64,000 nucleotides of DNA from Spisula solida (Eukaryota > Mollusca > Bivalvia > Venerida > Mactridae). The stretch's first letter is position 1, and each line of letters starts with the position of its first letter. The position numbers were made by a program, and so were the translations under genes. Shown piece after piece: positions 38,401-49,720 of this stretch. The notes under the pieces were generated by a model that ran no database searches, was not told where the DNA came from, and worked only from the letters and a program-made list of their open reading frames with translations. Where the stretch lies: the NCBI GenBank assembly GCA_947247005.1, contig OX365948.1, forward strand, positions 10,281,455 through 10,345,454, written 5' to 3'.

Positions 38401-38672
38401 AAAAGATGGATTTGCTTCGGAGAAAGACAATTTGTGGCGATTCACAATCTGAGCTGCATGTTGGTATAGTGGGAAACAGCGGGTATGATATGGGACATGG
38501 AGTTAGTGGTATCCACAGACTACTTGATATTCTCATTAAAAAGTTTGATCTCAATGATAAAAACATAACTGTCGTCAAAGGCATGGCTACAGAAAACAAT
38601 AAACTGCTCAAGGACAGTGTACATAAGAAGGAAGAAAACAACGTGATTTTTACCGAAGAAATGTTTGTTTAA
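35421..38672 (+). CDS. RHIM and death-domain adaptor, copy B (canonical RHIM core)
   Basis: Five exons mirror copy A: 35421-35786, 36384-36608, 37281-37530, 37859-38059 and 38401-38672 (TAA). Exon lengths and phases are identical; the product is 437 residues. The RHIM core reads VQVGSGNSI (residues 144-152), a full match to the consensus, with Gln145 where copy A has Leu. The coiled coil (~91-122) and death-domain-like region (~265-345; WPQFAQRLGVK) are kept. Exons 2 and 3 each differ from copy A by about two residues. Exon 5 differs by more than twenty, nine of them within residues 363-377 around a conserved GIVGN. That glycine/asparagine-rich patch could be a second amyloid-type motif, but this is weak. 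Introns are shorter and lack the TTAA insertion. With no kinase domain, the protein would act as an adaptor, by analogy with insect IMD. Confidence 0.87.
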
Positions 38673-39031
38673 TTAAGAAATAATGAATATGTACCTGTGT
38701 TTTATCGGTAATTTATGCACACACCTTGGTTTGCTCTTTGTGTTTATAGGAGAAACTGGTGGTTGTGTTTGACTCGTGTATCATCTACCTCTGCTGTGGA
38801 TGTCGTGTTCCGAATAATATTTATTGGTTGAATCAAATTAATGCCAGTATGTATGTTTCCTATATGCGGCATTATTATTATTATTTTATCTACTATAACC
38901 CAGTATACTTATACATGAAGCGTATGTCTGTACGTATTAATATGACGTTGTGCCATAATTTTCTGATGTTTATTGTCTGTGTACTTCAATATATTGTGCC
39001 AAATGAGACTACAGTATGTATAATTATTATG

Positions 39032-39037
39032 AATAAA
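39032..39037 (+). terminator. Polyadenylation signal, RHIM gene copy B
   Basis: AATAAA about 360 bp after the stop codon, in the block shared with copy A. Confidence 0.5.
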
Positions 39038-39511
39038 GTACAATTATGTTAACCGGAAACATGCATATTTAGTGTGCACTATATCAATGACAAAACATCA
39101 CTTATAGTACATGTGGTGCTCTCATATAATTGAGTGTCACATATACTGAACATAACTGTGTGTGGAAATAAGTGTAATAATACATTAACTCGGACGTACG
39201 ACTTTCATATTGAGACTTTGTCATCTTGAGAACTCGGATTTTTGTTAATCACTGAGTTGATAATTTCGTAAACAGTTTTATGTGTGTATTAAAACATATG
39301 CACAAAGGTTAACTTGTAGTAAATCGCAAAAGAATCAATGAAAAAATAGAAGGTTTTATAAACAACATTCATAAAGTCTATTTGTATGCGCTGTGCCCAC
39401 CAGTAGTCTATTGGACGAGATACAAACAGTTGCCACCCACCAGTAGCTAGATGGTGGGTACATTTGTACATTAATTACCCCCATATAAAAAAGTTCTACT
39501 ATTTTTGTCCC

Positions 39512-39772
39512 CTGGTCCCGATCTCCCGAAACATCTCAAGAAGAAATCTCATCTCAAATTGATATTTTAATCAAATCAGAGTCTGAATTTGTGATAAATC
39601 TGAAGTTCGAGCTCTTGAGAATTTACAGTAATAAACTTAGAATAATATTTCTGTTTTGTAATGCCATTTTTAGTCAAGCTTCCAGTGGCAATAATCACAA
39701 AGACACCAAGACAAGGTAATATTTGAGGTGAGATTTAGCTCAGACTGAGATGTTTTGGGAGATTGGGATCAG
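39512..39772. mobile_element. MITE, 'CTGGTCCCGATCTCCCGAAA' family, copy 1
   Basis: The left end ctggtcccgatctcccgaaa and the right end, reverse-complemented as ctgatcccaatctcccaaaa, are inverted over about 45 bp with mismatches. A second member is at 43564-43800. There is no coding frame; the two copies flank the CABIT gene at 40431-43396. Confidence 0.78.
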
Positions 39773-39854
39773 TTATGGTTATGTCAATTGGGAATTTCTT
39801 TGAAGTTTCCAGTTTGTTTCTCGAATCATCTTGTAAATTAAATGTTGATACATA

Positions 39855-40004
39855 AGGCCTTTTCGACTGGGCTGTTTCGTGAAGCAAGTTTTAGCCTGGT
39901 TCCCTTCCCCACAATTACAGCACTACTACAGAAATACAACTGTAAAATTAGAACGGGAACCAGACTGTAACCTGCTCCACGAAACAGCCCAGTCGAAAAG
40001 GCCT
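39855..40004. mobile_element. 150-bp hairpin MITE with 27-bp perfect arms
   Basis: Both ends read AGGCCTTTTCGACTGGGCTG inward, perfect for 27 bp and recognisable for about 50 bp. ATA flanks both sides (39852-39854 and 40005-40007), a likely 3-bp target duplication. It lies ~430 bp upstream of the CABIT start codon. Confidence 0.85.
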
Positions 40005-40430
40005 ATATTCACCGAACAATATTAACCACGCGTGTATTAACGAAATCGTATACATGTACAAATGTACAATGTAATTACAACGTGTGTTAAATCGTATAAT
40101 GTTACACTCATAATTAATCACAGTCTATACCAACTTGGAGTTTAAAAATCTTAATTATGCAAAGAACAAAACGGTTTAAAAGATGACTAATGTCAAAACG
40201 AATGTAAACATAAAACCAACAAACCGGTTTTGAATTTAAGCTATTAATAGCAAACATAAAACCATGCAGGCGTAAATCCAATACGAACTATTGAATACCT
40301 GTATGAAGTGTACGGTGTAGTGACGGTGAATTGGTATTTATAAGTAGATTATTGAATGAAAACGTTTGTCGTGTTTAAACAATCTTCTAAATACTTTACT
40401 ACATAGTTTTGAGTTTCGTCATTTAAAATC

Positions 40431-43396
40431 ATGGCGAGTAATGAGACGGTTGATGGTGAGACGAATGAGCCTGTGCCTGTTGTAGAACCTGTAGCAGTAG
40501 AACTCACAGAGATTCAATGGAATACTGGTGACACGGACATAAATACATTAGAAAATGGATCAGGATTACCACAAGTTGTTAAATTTGAGGGAGAGACAAG
40601 TTCGTCCCTGCCACCGGGGCTGAAAATCTACGCCGAACAACCGGTATTGTTTCACACACGCACGTGTAAAAGACATGTGAAAGCCCGGACAATTTACCAT
40701 GACAGGAATGGACCGTACTATGAAGTTGGACAGACTTTAGATATACCTGATGATTTTGCTGGTAAGTTAGTTTTGCGTTACAATTTAAAATAACTTGTTT
40801 TAGCTTATTTATCAGTTTATAACGCTGTAAAGTGTCCGCACTGTCAAATCAGCATCAGCTTAAATCAGCACTACAATCAATGTTATTGATTTCCTTCCTC
40901 GAACTCAAACAGCCTGATTTAGTGTACAAAGATGTGTATCACTACTAGGTTTGGTCGGATACTAGTATGGTGCACAGTGGTACAGAATATGTGCCCTACG
41001 TGATTATTTAGAATGTATTAACTGTTTGTGTAGTATGATGTACAATAAAAATCCAAGACAACACTTCATCAACACTTCATCAACACTTCATCAACACTTC
41101 ATCAACACTTCATCAACACTTCATCAGTTCATTATGAGGAATAATTCTTGAACATTACCTCAATTGAAACATTACTATTATGTCAAGAAATAAAATTCCA
41201 CACGTGAACTCTGGAAGGCTGGTGCACTTGGTAGTGTAGCTGGATTTAAAGCGAACCAATGAAAATCAACATTATGATTCTCGTTTTAATTCTTGACTGT
41301 GAGGTGGTCTTATTATAGAGATGGTCAGTCAGTGGGGTTATACAGTATTAACTATGCTTACCTATAAACTATGATAGGACAGGCATGAAACGCCTGACTA
41401 CTTGGATGCTCTGAGATCGAGAAGTCTGTTCAAATCGTTCAGGCTCCTCCTTTATACCCTGTTGTTTCTAGTATTACTTTACCCTCGATAACTATATATA
41501 TATATATAAGTAATATTGCTAATCAGTACTTTGAATGGCACGCAAAGAACGAAGGATACGTTAACAATGGCCATAAACATCAAACACATTCCTCTTGGTG
41601 AAGGTCACCTCTTGTAAACGTTTATTAACCGCCGATGGGAGTAACCAATCCCATTTTAATAAAGATACGCCCGCTAAACTCCTTTTCGTACGTTTTAGTT
41701 ATTCAGTCAAACAGAATTACTACTGGTGCTAGAGGGAAATAAGATTCGTCGTCCAAGTTAAATCAAAATTTCGTTGCTAAGTCAAATAACGTATCTAAAG
41801 CGTTCCAATGAAGAAGGTGGGACAATGGCTATATATATATATATATACGGTGTTTTGTTGTATTGTTAAATGCTGTAATAACGGCTATGTTAGAATCGAA
41901 ATAGTTAATCTTACCTGTGTTTTATCTATAATAAAGTATAGTCTCTTGTTCGGATGCGCACATTAAAACACTAGTTTGTAAAACTCGTGGTTTTGCTTTA
42001 TTCTTTGATAAAACACCAGTATAGCACGGAGAATTTGACACGATCCTGGCCTTTATGCATGAATATATTACAGGGTTCTTGTGTTGAATATATAATTTTC
42101 CGCGAGCAAATCGTGCAAAATCGGTCCTTCAGATGTGTGTTAGTATTACACCTCGAGCATCTTCGTGATACTCCCCGCTTATGAAAACACACAACCGGGG
42201 ACATTACTTTAGACAATAAATCAACCGTGAAATTATGCTAATAGAAGTTCGAGAGTCGTGTCAAATTCTCTGGACTATACATATTTATCATGTCTTAACA
42301 CATACCATAACTAATTGATTGTGCTCATTCAGAATCGTTTATACTCGCACATATTAATACTCGACCAGTATAGAATGTAACATTGTGTATCATTTCAGGC
42401 TGGTTCGAGATCGTACCTCCAGATTTTGGAAGAGCACCGGTGTTCCGGACAATCGGGCAGTTAGCGGAAGTAAATCCTCGAAAGTTCTTCACGCGCAGCA
42501 ACATCCGCGCCATTCGAATAGAAGAGGATGCTAATGGAAACACAGAAGGAAGTGACGAGACCAAGGGTCAAGGTGAGGCTCAAAGTTTTAAAGAAAGGAA
42601 AATCTTGGCCGGTTCTATTTTGACTGTTAAAGGAACGTTTGCCGCCAAATGGCAGACGACAGCCCAGACTGGTTTACTGAAACGAAAAAGCAAAGAATGG
42701 ACGACGGTAGAGATGATATATATGAAATGTATAGACACTGACGACATGGAAATCCTGGTTCCTATGACGGCGAGGGGAAAGTTTAACATAGTGTACGAAA
42801 AAGGGATCAAAGACGTGAGAACTGTTTACAGAATGAAAGATATCGTGTCTGACTTTGAGGTTCCTTTAAAAGTGAGGATGGTGTATGGAAAGGCTCCGGT
42901 CGTTCCGTGTATATTCACTGGTATGTTAGCTTTAAAAGACAAGGCCAGAGAAGACACAGTAATAGCAAGTACTGTTTTAAATAAGAGAAATGTATTATTT
43001 GAACTTCCGGTGTCAACAAAGTGCAGTATTAAGACAGCAGCGAATGAGTCGGATTATGAAAATAGAAGAACTTATATAGACGCTCAATTGCTATGTAAGA
43101 AATATGCGAGCGCCTACGGGAGCTTGATCAAGCTTTCACCGGAACAGGATACTGACCAGCAGATGATTCAGCATATTCCAACTGAAAGAAAGAAAACACG
43201 AGACGAGAGTTTGAAAACTCTTGATTTGATTACAAACATTAGTTTAACAGACGATGAACCACGTGACTATTTCTTGGAATCGTCTGATTCTGATTCGATT
43301 CAAAGTGGAGAGGTCACGCCTTTGGGATTTGGCGAAATGATGGAACTTCGAGAAATTGCTTTACCGCGAACGAGTCAAGCATTTAGTAACGCCTAA
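40431..43396 (+). CDS. CABIT-domain protein 1 (THEMIS/GAREM-like)
   Basis: Two exons, 40431-40761 and 42399-43396, give 442 residues; the intron is GT-AG and splits the Gly codon of 'AGWF' in phase 1. The CABIT domain covers roughly residues 45-320. It begins with LPQVVKFEGE; the first signature is LDIPDDFAGWFEIV and the second is MKC followed by ILVPMTARGKF, fitting the family pattern hxC...hxLPhxxxGxF. The C-terminal ~100 residues are polar, with an acidic Ser-rich patch (ESSDSDSIQSGE), and look disordered. CABIT proteins are cytoplasmic signalling adaptors (THEMIS in T cells, GAREM with GRB2), but no proline-rich SH3-binding tail is obvious. The paralogue at 55739-59803 shares the same first-exon length (331 nt) and intron position. 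Confidence 0.86.
41060..41125. repeat. 11-bp tandem repeat in the CABIT 1 intron
   Basis: Six perfect copies of aacacttcatc. Simple AT runs lie further on in the same intron (about 41495 and 41828-41849). Confidence 0.9.
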
Positions 43397-43563
43397 ATTG
43401 TTGTTTCTAGTGTTCTTTCTTTATTGCATTGTACTCAAAGTATGTGAAACGTTGAGTAGTATTCATTTCGTCCTAAAGTTCGAGGAATATTCAGTTATAT
43501 CAGGAACATTCTGTATTGTATAAATATAGACTCAAGTGTTCATGATTATAATGATAATAATAA

Positions 43564-43800
43564 GGTCCCAATATCCCGAAACATCTCAATCTCATCTCAA
43601 TTATTGTCATGTCTCTATAAGTTAATTTCCACAGGAGGCTGGACTCAAAACTTGCATCACAAAACAGCAACATTATTCTGAGTTTATTATAGTAAAGTTT
43701 CAAGAGTTCCTAATTAAGATCTTAAATTCAGAATCTTATTTGGGTAAAATTTCAATTTAAGCCGAGATTTCTACTTGAGATGCTTCGGGAGATTGGGACC
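43564..43800. mobile_element. MITE, 'CTGGTCCCGATCTCCCGAAA' family, copy 2
   Basis: Inverted ends ggtcccaatatcccgaaaca and, at the right, ggtcccaatctcccgaagca in reverse complement. The interior is AT-rich and non-coding. It lies just after the CABIT 1 stop codon, perhaps in its 3' untranslated region. Confidence 0.75.
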
Positions 43801-44150
43801 AGGATGCGTTATGTGCAGCACAGCCAGCTGTCAGTGTCATAGGCTGAAGTATGTGTTCTAATGATGGTGCGTCTCTGGTGTAAAATGAATAACTACAATG
43901 TTTATGTGCAATGCCATTTGGTTTTCTGATATAATAAATTATGTTTTTTTGTGAAGACGTTTTGGTTTCCGAAGTATGAAAGTACGCACAGGCTACTTGT
44001 CAGCTCGATATGACCACATATGGACATATAATAGGTGGTCGTTTAATACTAAGTAAGATGGTAAAAACGATACGAACACCTGTGGATTTCACCGCTGTGT
44101 ATTTTTCATGAATAGCTTGAAACAGAGTAACAGAACAAGTAACACATCTA

Positions 44151-44656
44151 TACTACTCAACTTTGCTAAGGGCCAAGGAATCAATTTTGATGTCCGTCTG
44201 ACGTTAAATGTACAAAACCGATGAAGAAAACATTACATGCAATTAAAAAGTGTCATCTTATCTGCTGCTAAATTTCGAAACTTGATGCCTTGCATTTGAT
44301 ACGCATTTCCAAAATGACGTCGTTTTCCAGGTAACTGATAAGCCCTATTGGCGGGGACCAAAGTGGCTAGATTAACATGGAAATGTTTATCCCGTTTTTA
44401 ATACCATATCATGCAAGACACAAAATTCCAAGAAAATGGCCCCATTCCGTTACTAAACAGGCTTGAATACAGCGCTAACATTTTAATGGGGTTGGGCTTA
44501 TCAGCACTTAGACATTAAATTTTGAAGTAATCTTTATTGGTTTACAATATTGCAGATGTAGCATTTTGTTTCTGAAAATTCTACTAGTCAATCTTATTTA
44601 ATTTGAAAAATATTCAAATTGAAAATTGCTTGGCCCTTATCAAATTGTGAGTAGTA
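44151..44656. mobile_element. MITE, 'TACTACTCA' family, complete copy
   Basis: The ends TACTACTCAACTTTGCTAAG and, reverse-complemented, tactactcacaatttgataa are inverted, then share ggrccaag. TA dinucleotides flank them. The interior is non-coding. Parts of the same family recur at 51515-51695 (same strand) and 63392-63836 (opposite strand), so it is a dispersed repeat in this genome. Confidence 0.72.
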
Positions 44657-46504
44657 TATTACCGCAGTCGATATTATGATCACTGACTTGCTGCGTTTTA
44701 GAAAATTAAATGCAACTTTAATTTAATAATATTATGTTTATATGAAATGTTCATCAGTTTGTGTGACAAATTATACTGAATAAATTAAGATCTCTTAAAA
44801 TGAATTTATATTACGATGTTACGTTATGAGTTATACGTCATGGTGGATGCATGTGCACAATTACATATTCTTCACATTTTCACACTCAGTCAGTTTCGCC
44901 TACGTTCAATTAAATACTGATTTCCGATTGATGTGTTTGAACCACAACGTCGCCGTTTATTTCTCATCTGTTAAACATGATAGGATTTTGAAAGTTTTAT
45001 TTGAAATAACACGAATAGTTTACACATTATGATTAAAAAAAAATATTATATCAAGTACATGTAATGAAAATGTAATCCAGCTTTTAGCGAGGGTTGGGCG
45101 GATTTCGTGTGGGCAAATATTACTCATGTTTGGGAATAGGCGTGCGCGTAACCAATGCCAAAGGATGAGTATTTTACGTAGGTCAACCAAAAAAAAACAT
45201 TTTTGTGTGAACATGGGGTAGAAAATAAAACTACAAGTATATTAAATAACATTAGGCAGTCGAAGTGGTGAATACATTATCGTTACAAAGACAAATTTTA
45301 AATATTGAATTTTGTTTAAAATGTTTTACTTTAATGCCGATAAGAGATAAGACTTGATTTTTGCTATGAGGTCAAAAAACATAGGCGTGCCTCACTATAA
45401 CTATTGATTGTACACATACATTTGTAAATCAATTTTTTTCATTCGTACGGATGCGCACATTAAATCATTCGTGCTACACATTCATGATTTAATCACTCTA
45501 TATTCGAGCATGTGACCATACTTGATCATGCGATAAAACGCAGGTTACATATTTTTTATTATTTAATTTTATTCAAACAAAGCCTTTTCTCTAATAAACA
45601 ATGTGGAATGTGTATATTTTGTTTGAAGTGAAACATGCCTGTAAGGTACGAGTGTATTTTGTCCAAATTTAATTGTTCATGTCTAATTGTCTGTGTGGAT
45701 GTGATTTATCAAGATCATCTGTCTAGTACATAGACGCAGTCTGTACGGTCAAATGAAACTTTATCCTGTCTCTTCCGGCAATATTCAATTTGCCCGGTTA
45801 ACAGGGTGCCGAATAAACTTCGTTTCATCAGGTTACTTGGTCATGTGACTTCTGATACCCGAAGATGAACGTATGATTTTCACGTACTGATGGATAGATA
45901 AATTTTATTGCAAAGGAAACATTGCCTATGAGCGTAAAACAAACAAACACAATGTAGAAATACATGTATGAATGATACATACTATAGTTATTTACGATTT
46001 TCAGTCACAACATAAATTGCATTTGGTATAATAAGATGTGATCGAACAAAAGTGATTCAAAAACGTTTTTATATTTCTGGTATTATTTGGGCAAAGCTTT
46101 ACTACAACATCGGACCCTTTTTAACACTTTTGTCATTCTCAACTTGAGCATGAAACTTGATTTGCTCCTTCGCAGTGAGGCAACAATATTAAAAAACGCC
46201 TTAAATAGAGGATATTAGTTGATTTTGTTGTAAGATCGAATTTTATTTCACCGAGTGATCACAGAAAATCAATATTTTAATTTAACTTTCTGTGATCACG
46301 AGTGAAATAAAATTGATCTTACACCGAAAATCAACACATTTTCTGTTTATCCTCCATATAGCCCATTCACGTATGTCAACAAAATGTAACCAACATCAAT
46401 ATGACAAACCAAAAGACAAAGTCTAGAGTATTCTTTATTTTTATAAGAGATTGGAAGACGATATGGTATAATGCCAGATATCGGTGAGTTTAAAACTAGT
46501 AAAT
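44657..46504. other. Gene-free stretch upstream of the inverted duplication
   Basis: AT-rich DNA without a supported exon. The only structured part is the hairpin at 46218-46335. Open frames here (44826-45032 and 45020-45214) are short and show no family motif. Confidence 0.5.
46218..46335. mobile_element. 118-bp hairpin MITE
   Basis: Two ~48-bp arms starting gttgattttgttgtaagatc are inverted around a ~20-base AT-rich loop, with few mismatches. The centre includes gtgatcacagaaa and its complement. It has no coding capacity and is probably a foldback MITE. Confidence 0.72.
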
Positions 46505-46930
46505 GAATTTAAAAAATGTAATAAATCATCAGAAATGTGTAGACGCATTCCTGTCACAAAACAATCTTCTATCTGTACCAGCTCAGGGTCAGTAAATCAC
46601 GTGTCTTATCTTGTCATCACGTGATATCAAAGTGCTGCTTAATTGCTATTAATGGATCACGGTGTGAGGTTCTTACACTGGTAGCGAGTAATTAGTGAAA
46701 CAATTATCAATGTTTTGATTTTTATCGAACCGTAATAATGTACACAAGTTGCAGATTAGATTACCAAGAAATGTCCCCTGGCTATAATATCATATAATTA
46801 TATTTTCATGTTCACGTGATTTTATCTCTAAGATGATCTTTATCTGCAATAAGAGACATTTCGTAACGACACGAGTTTCCTCATTTATCACCAAATTACT
46901 GGAGTTATTCAACACTGACATATACATGTG

Positions 46931-46938
46931 TATAAATA
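46931..46938 (+). promoter_or_regulatory. TATA-like box, RA-domain gene 1
   Basis: TATAAATA, conserved in the inverted copy at 54193-54200. It lies ~180 bp before a conserved untranslated-exon end (gcatcaag|gtaagt, 47113). Confidence 0.4.
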
Positions 46939-47473
46939 ACATGCACACGTTGAATTGTCAACCATATTCGTTTGAACTTCAGTTAAAACACGTTTATTAT
47001 CTGTTCAGTATCAACACAAGTTAAAATTGTTTCATTTTAGAAGGATTTAATCATATTGTTTAATTTTCTTTTATTATTTTTCTTGAAGGAAGCACACTTC
47101 AAAAAGCATCAAGGTAAGTTATTGTTCACAATTAATGACATTTAAGTATTTGTTTGTTAATAAGGAAAATAAGCCAGTCAATTGCGTAGGAAAGTTTACA
47201 AAGAATTGTCTTTCTTTAGACTGACATTTTGAGACATAAATCTAAACCGTAGTCTATGTTTGATAAGTTATTATATACTCTTCCGCGACATTAGCCTTCA
47301 CAGGAGGATGTTGTACGTTGCTTACGAAGGGACAAATGTGTACTGCTTATTTAGTAATTACTCGAATCTTGTTAGGTTTACTGTCCACCAATAGTGTAAG
47401 CCTAAAATGCATACACCCCTATACAAAAACCATTGACTTTTCACACACTAATTCAAAACATTTTCATTCACAG

Positions 47474-48472
47474 ATGAGACTGCAGAACTTCGGGAAATTT
47501 AAAATACCATTTGAATTTAGCGGGACGACATACGATCTAAACGTCACTAAATATTCAACTGGTAATGACGTCATACACATGCTTCTACACAAATCTGGAG
47601 TTCCGATTTCTAAACTGAATACATTCGGTTTGTTTGAGATGACTGACACAATGGAACGTTTGCTGTCGGGAAATACTCTGGTATATAAAATATGGCGGTC
47701 ATGGGGAAATGAGAAACGTCACTTTAAGTTTAGCGTTAAGAACAAGGAACCAGGCCTGAGAATAAAGACTGGACATCAACGTACACAAGAACCTGTGGAA
47801 TGTGATATTGATGCTTTATATAAAAGTCATTACAGACAAATGGATAACGCAGTAAATAATGTACAAAACACTGAGGGCGATTGTACTGAGTATACTGAAT
47901 GTTCTACTCGGAATTCCACGAATAAAAGTAGAAGTCAACTTGCTGGTAAACAGATGGTTCTGGCACGCTATCTCTATGATATATTTACAGAGAGACGAGC
48001 TACTCAGAATAAACTCAGTATTCGGGAAAATGGAGACGGTGAAGATAGTTTTTATTGCCTAACAAGAGGTCGTGACTCTGTGTATGGTGATATACCTACA
48101 ACACCTAAGGCTACTAGTAACAAAGATACAAGTAATACCCTTAATGACAGTACAGCAGATACTACAGCGACATTAGCATTTTATGCCAGTCAGATTACCT
48201 TAGATACCGCGTTCGTAAAGGGCTCGTGTGATTCGGACAGTGACGAAGGCATAGACGTCACTAGTGTTGAGTCTGTGGATCTTGATGCAGCATTTATTGG
48301 AGAGAGCACACATTTTATTGAAGACATTGAATTGGATATAACCGCAACGAAAACTAGTCAGATTAATGTATCAAGGGACAATGTGATAAAAGGATTATTT
48401 GCAGGAGAACAAAATGTTATTTCTGAAGATGATGAAATGGAAAGTTTTATGCATTCCAGAATAGAACATTGA
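47474..48472 (+). CDS. RA-domain protein 1 (N-terminal RASSF-like)
   Basis: A single coding exon starts at ATG directly after an acceptor (ttcattcacag, ends 47473) and ends with TGA. It has 332 residues. The longer frame from 47318 crosses this acceptor and is not used; the conserved donor at 47113 and the sister copy support the 47474 start. Residues ~5-85 resemble the ubiquitin-like Ras-association domain of RASSF7-10: YDLNVTKYSTGNDVIHMLL, then a LVYKIWRSWGNE segment and FKFSVK. The remaining ~240 residues are polar, with an acidic stretch (SCDSDSDEGIDVTSVESVDL), and lack the long coiled coil of vertebrate RASSF7-10. It may bind a Ras-like GTPase or act as a scaffold. The near-identical inverted paralogue is at 52526-53527. 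Confidence 0.82.
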   Translation: MRLQNFGKFKIPFEFSGTTYDLNVTKYSTGNDVIHMLLHKSGVPISKLNTFGLFEMTDTMERLLSGNTLVYKIWRSWGNEKRHFKFSVKNKEPGLRIKTGHQRTQEPVECDIDALYKSHYRQMDNAVNNVQNTEGDCTEYTECSTRNSTNKSRSQLAGKQMVLARYLYDIFTERRATQNKLSIRENGDGEDSFYCLTRGRDSVYGDIPTTPKATSNKDTSNTLNDSTADTTATLAFYASQITLDTAFVKGSCDSDSDEGIDVTSVESVDLDAAFIGESTHFIEDIELDITATKTSQINVSRDNVIKGLFAGEQNVISEDDEMESFMHSRIEH

Positions 48473-48660
48473 GAAGGAATGGGTCACAGTGTGCAAAAAA
48501 TAGATATGTGCTAAATGTTCTTTCTCCGGTATTCACCTTTATTATGTTTTTTTACCGTTTTGAATATCATTTCTGTCTCTGATTTTCTGTTGTATATTTT
48601 CTATGTCGTTGCCATAAGAAGTCATATCTCATTGTTCCAATCCGACAGTATATACATGGT

Positions 48661-49190
48661 ACTCAATGAATAATCATAAAACATAATTTGTTGTCTTTAA
48701 ATAAATGTGTAGAAGAGCAGTTCGTATAGGCCTATTGTTTTATTGGTATGATTTGCACGCAGCCATTTGACAAGATGTAGGTATGATGTAAGACTCCCAA
48801 GTCAAAGTTGTACATTTTGTATTGCATTAAGATTCTATAATTGTTATTGAATTATCTATTGTCGTTATACGTTTCACTTAAAATAAACTTTGTTACAATA
48901 TTATTAATGTCATCGTCTTGTTTGTTTTGTTAGTATGTGAACATTGAGATGTATGATCAGTGCTCCATGAATTTATTATCTACCAATACTAACTGTTTGA
49001 ACCCTGTTCATAGGAACGCATATCAGTTTTGAACACTCCTCGATTCCTCCAAGATAAAGTGCTTAAAATAGCACAATTGCGTATTTCATGCGGATAACAT
49101 CGGACTTGATTGCATTGAAATATTGCATTTATTTCTCCGTGCAATTGACACATTTACTGGTCCTACTCACAACAACTGAGTATGTAGCTA
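48661..49190. other. Spacer of the inverted duplication, first part
   Basis: AT-rich, no gene seen. An AATAAA-type signal occurs at 48697-48705 and another near 48882, either of which could end the transcript of the RA-domain gene. Confidence 0.4.
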
Positions 49191-49720
49191 CTAGTATTCC
49201 AGGCCATATAAGGTACTCACCACAACCAAGCACAACCACCTCAGGCCCTAAGGGGTACTTAGCATCACCAATTACACCCAACCCAGGCCTAATGGGGTAC
49301 TCACCACCATTGAACTCAAGTTAATCCACCCTTTACCTTGTTAGGTACTCGTCACCATCAATTACAGCCATATTTGACCCGAATGGGTACTCACAACCAC
49401 TGAATTCAGCCATACCAGACCCTATCGTGAGTATAGTCATCCAATGCCCTATTGGGTTATCGCAATCATAAACAACAGCCATATCAGGCTCTTAGAGCTC
49501 TCACAAGCACCATACATTGCCCGAAGTACTCATCAACACCAACTACAGTCATACCAGGCCATAAAGAGTTATCGAAATACCACCAACTGGAGCCATGCCA
49601 TTTCCTAAGGAGTACTCACCACCACGGAGAACAACCATACCATACCATATGCAGTACCCACCAATCATGAGTGTAGCCATTCCTCACACTATTTGGTACC
49701 TATCAGAGCTAGACACAGTC
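49190..49720. repeat. Degenerate ~60-bp tandem repeat in the spacer
   Basis: About nine diverged units share 'ccaggcc-taa-gggtactcaccaccac' and 'caaccacagccat' elements. Open frames such as 49452-49670 and 49595-49888 are translations of this repeat (Tyr/Ser/Pro-rich) and not genes. Confidence 0.7.

Larger units (their letters stand above)
31569..39216. repeat. Unit 2 of the direct segmental duplication
   Basis: It repeats unit 1 in the same orientation: LINE remnant, SINE, promoter region, RHIM gene and its 3' flank. Exons match best and introns are still clearly alignable, with many small indels. The only sizeable block not in unit 1 is inside the LINE (about 31661-32237). Unit 2 therefore shows the pre-insertion state at most sites. 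Confidence 0.82.
46505..48660. repeat. Left arm of an inverted duplication
   Basis: Alignable on the opposite strand to 52340-54625, from 'aaaaaatgtaataaatcatc' on the outer side to 'tccgacagt' on the inner side. It includes promoter, untranslated exon, intron and the complete RA-domain coding exon. The arms are very similar in the coding part and diverge mainly by indels outside it. Confidence 0.88.

Noticed and set aside
39858..40430. Kinase or other enzyme domain near the RHIM genes
   Set aside because: I looked for one because RIPK proteins carry a kinase; none is visible in any exon of either gene or in the flanks.
47318..47473. Longer N-terminus for RA-domain protein 1
   Set aside because: The frame crosses a clear splice acceptor ending at 47473, and the sister copy has no matching extension; translation starts at 47474.
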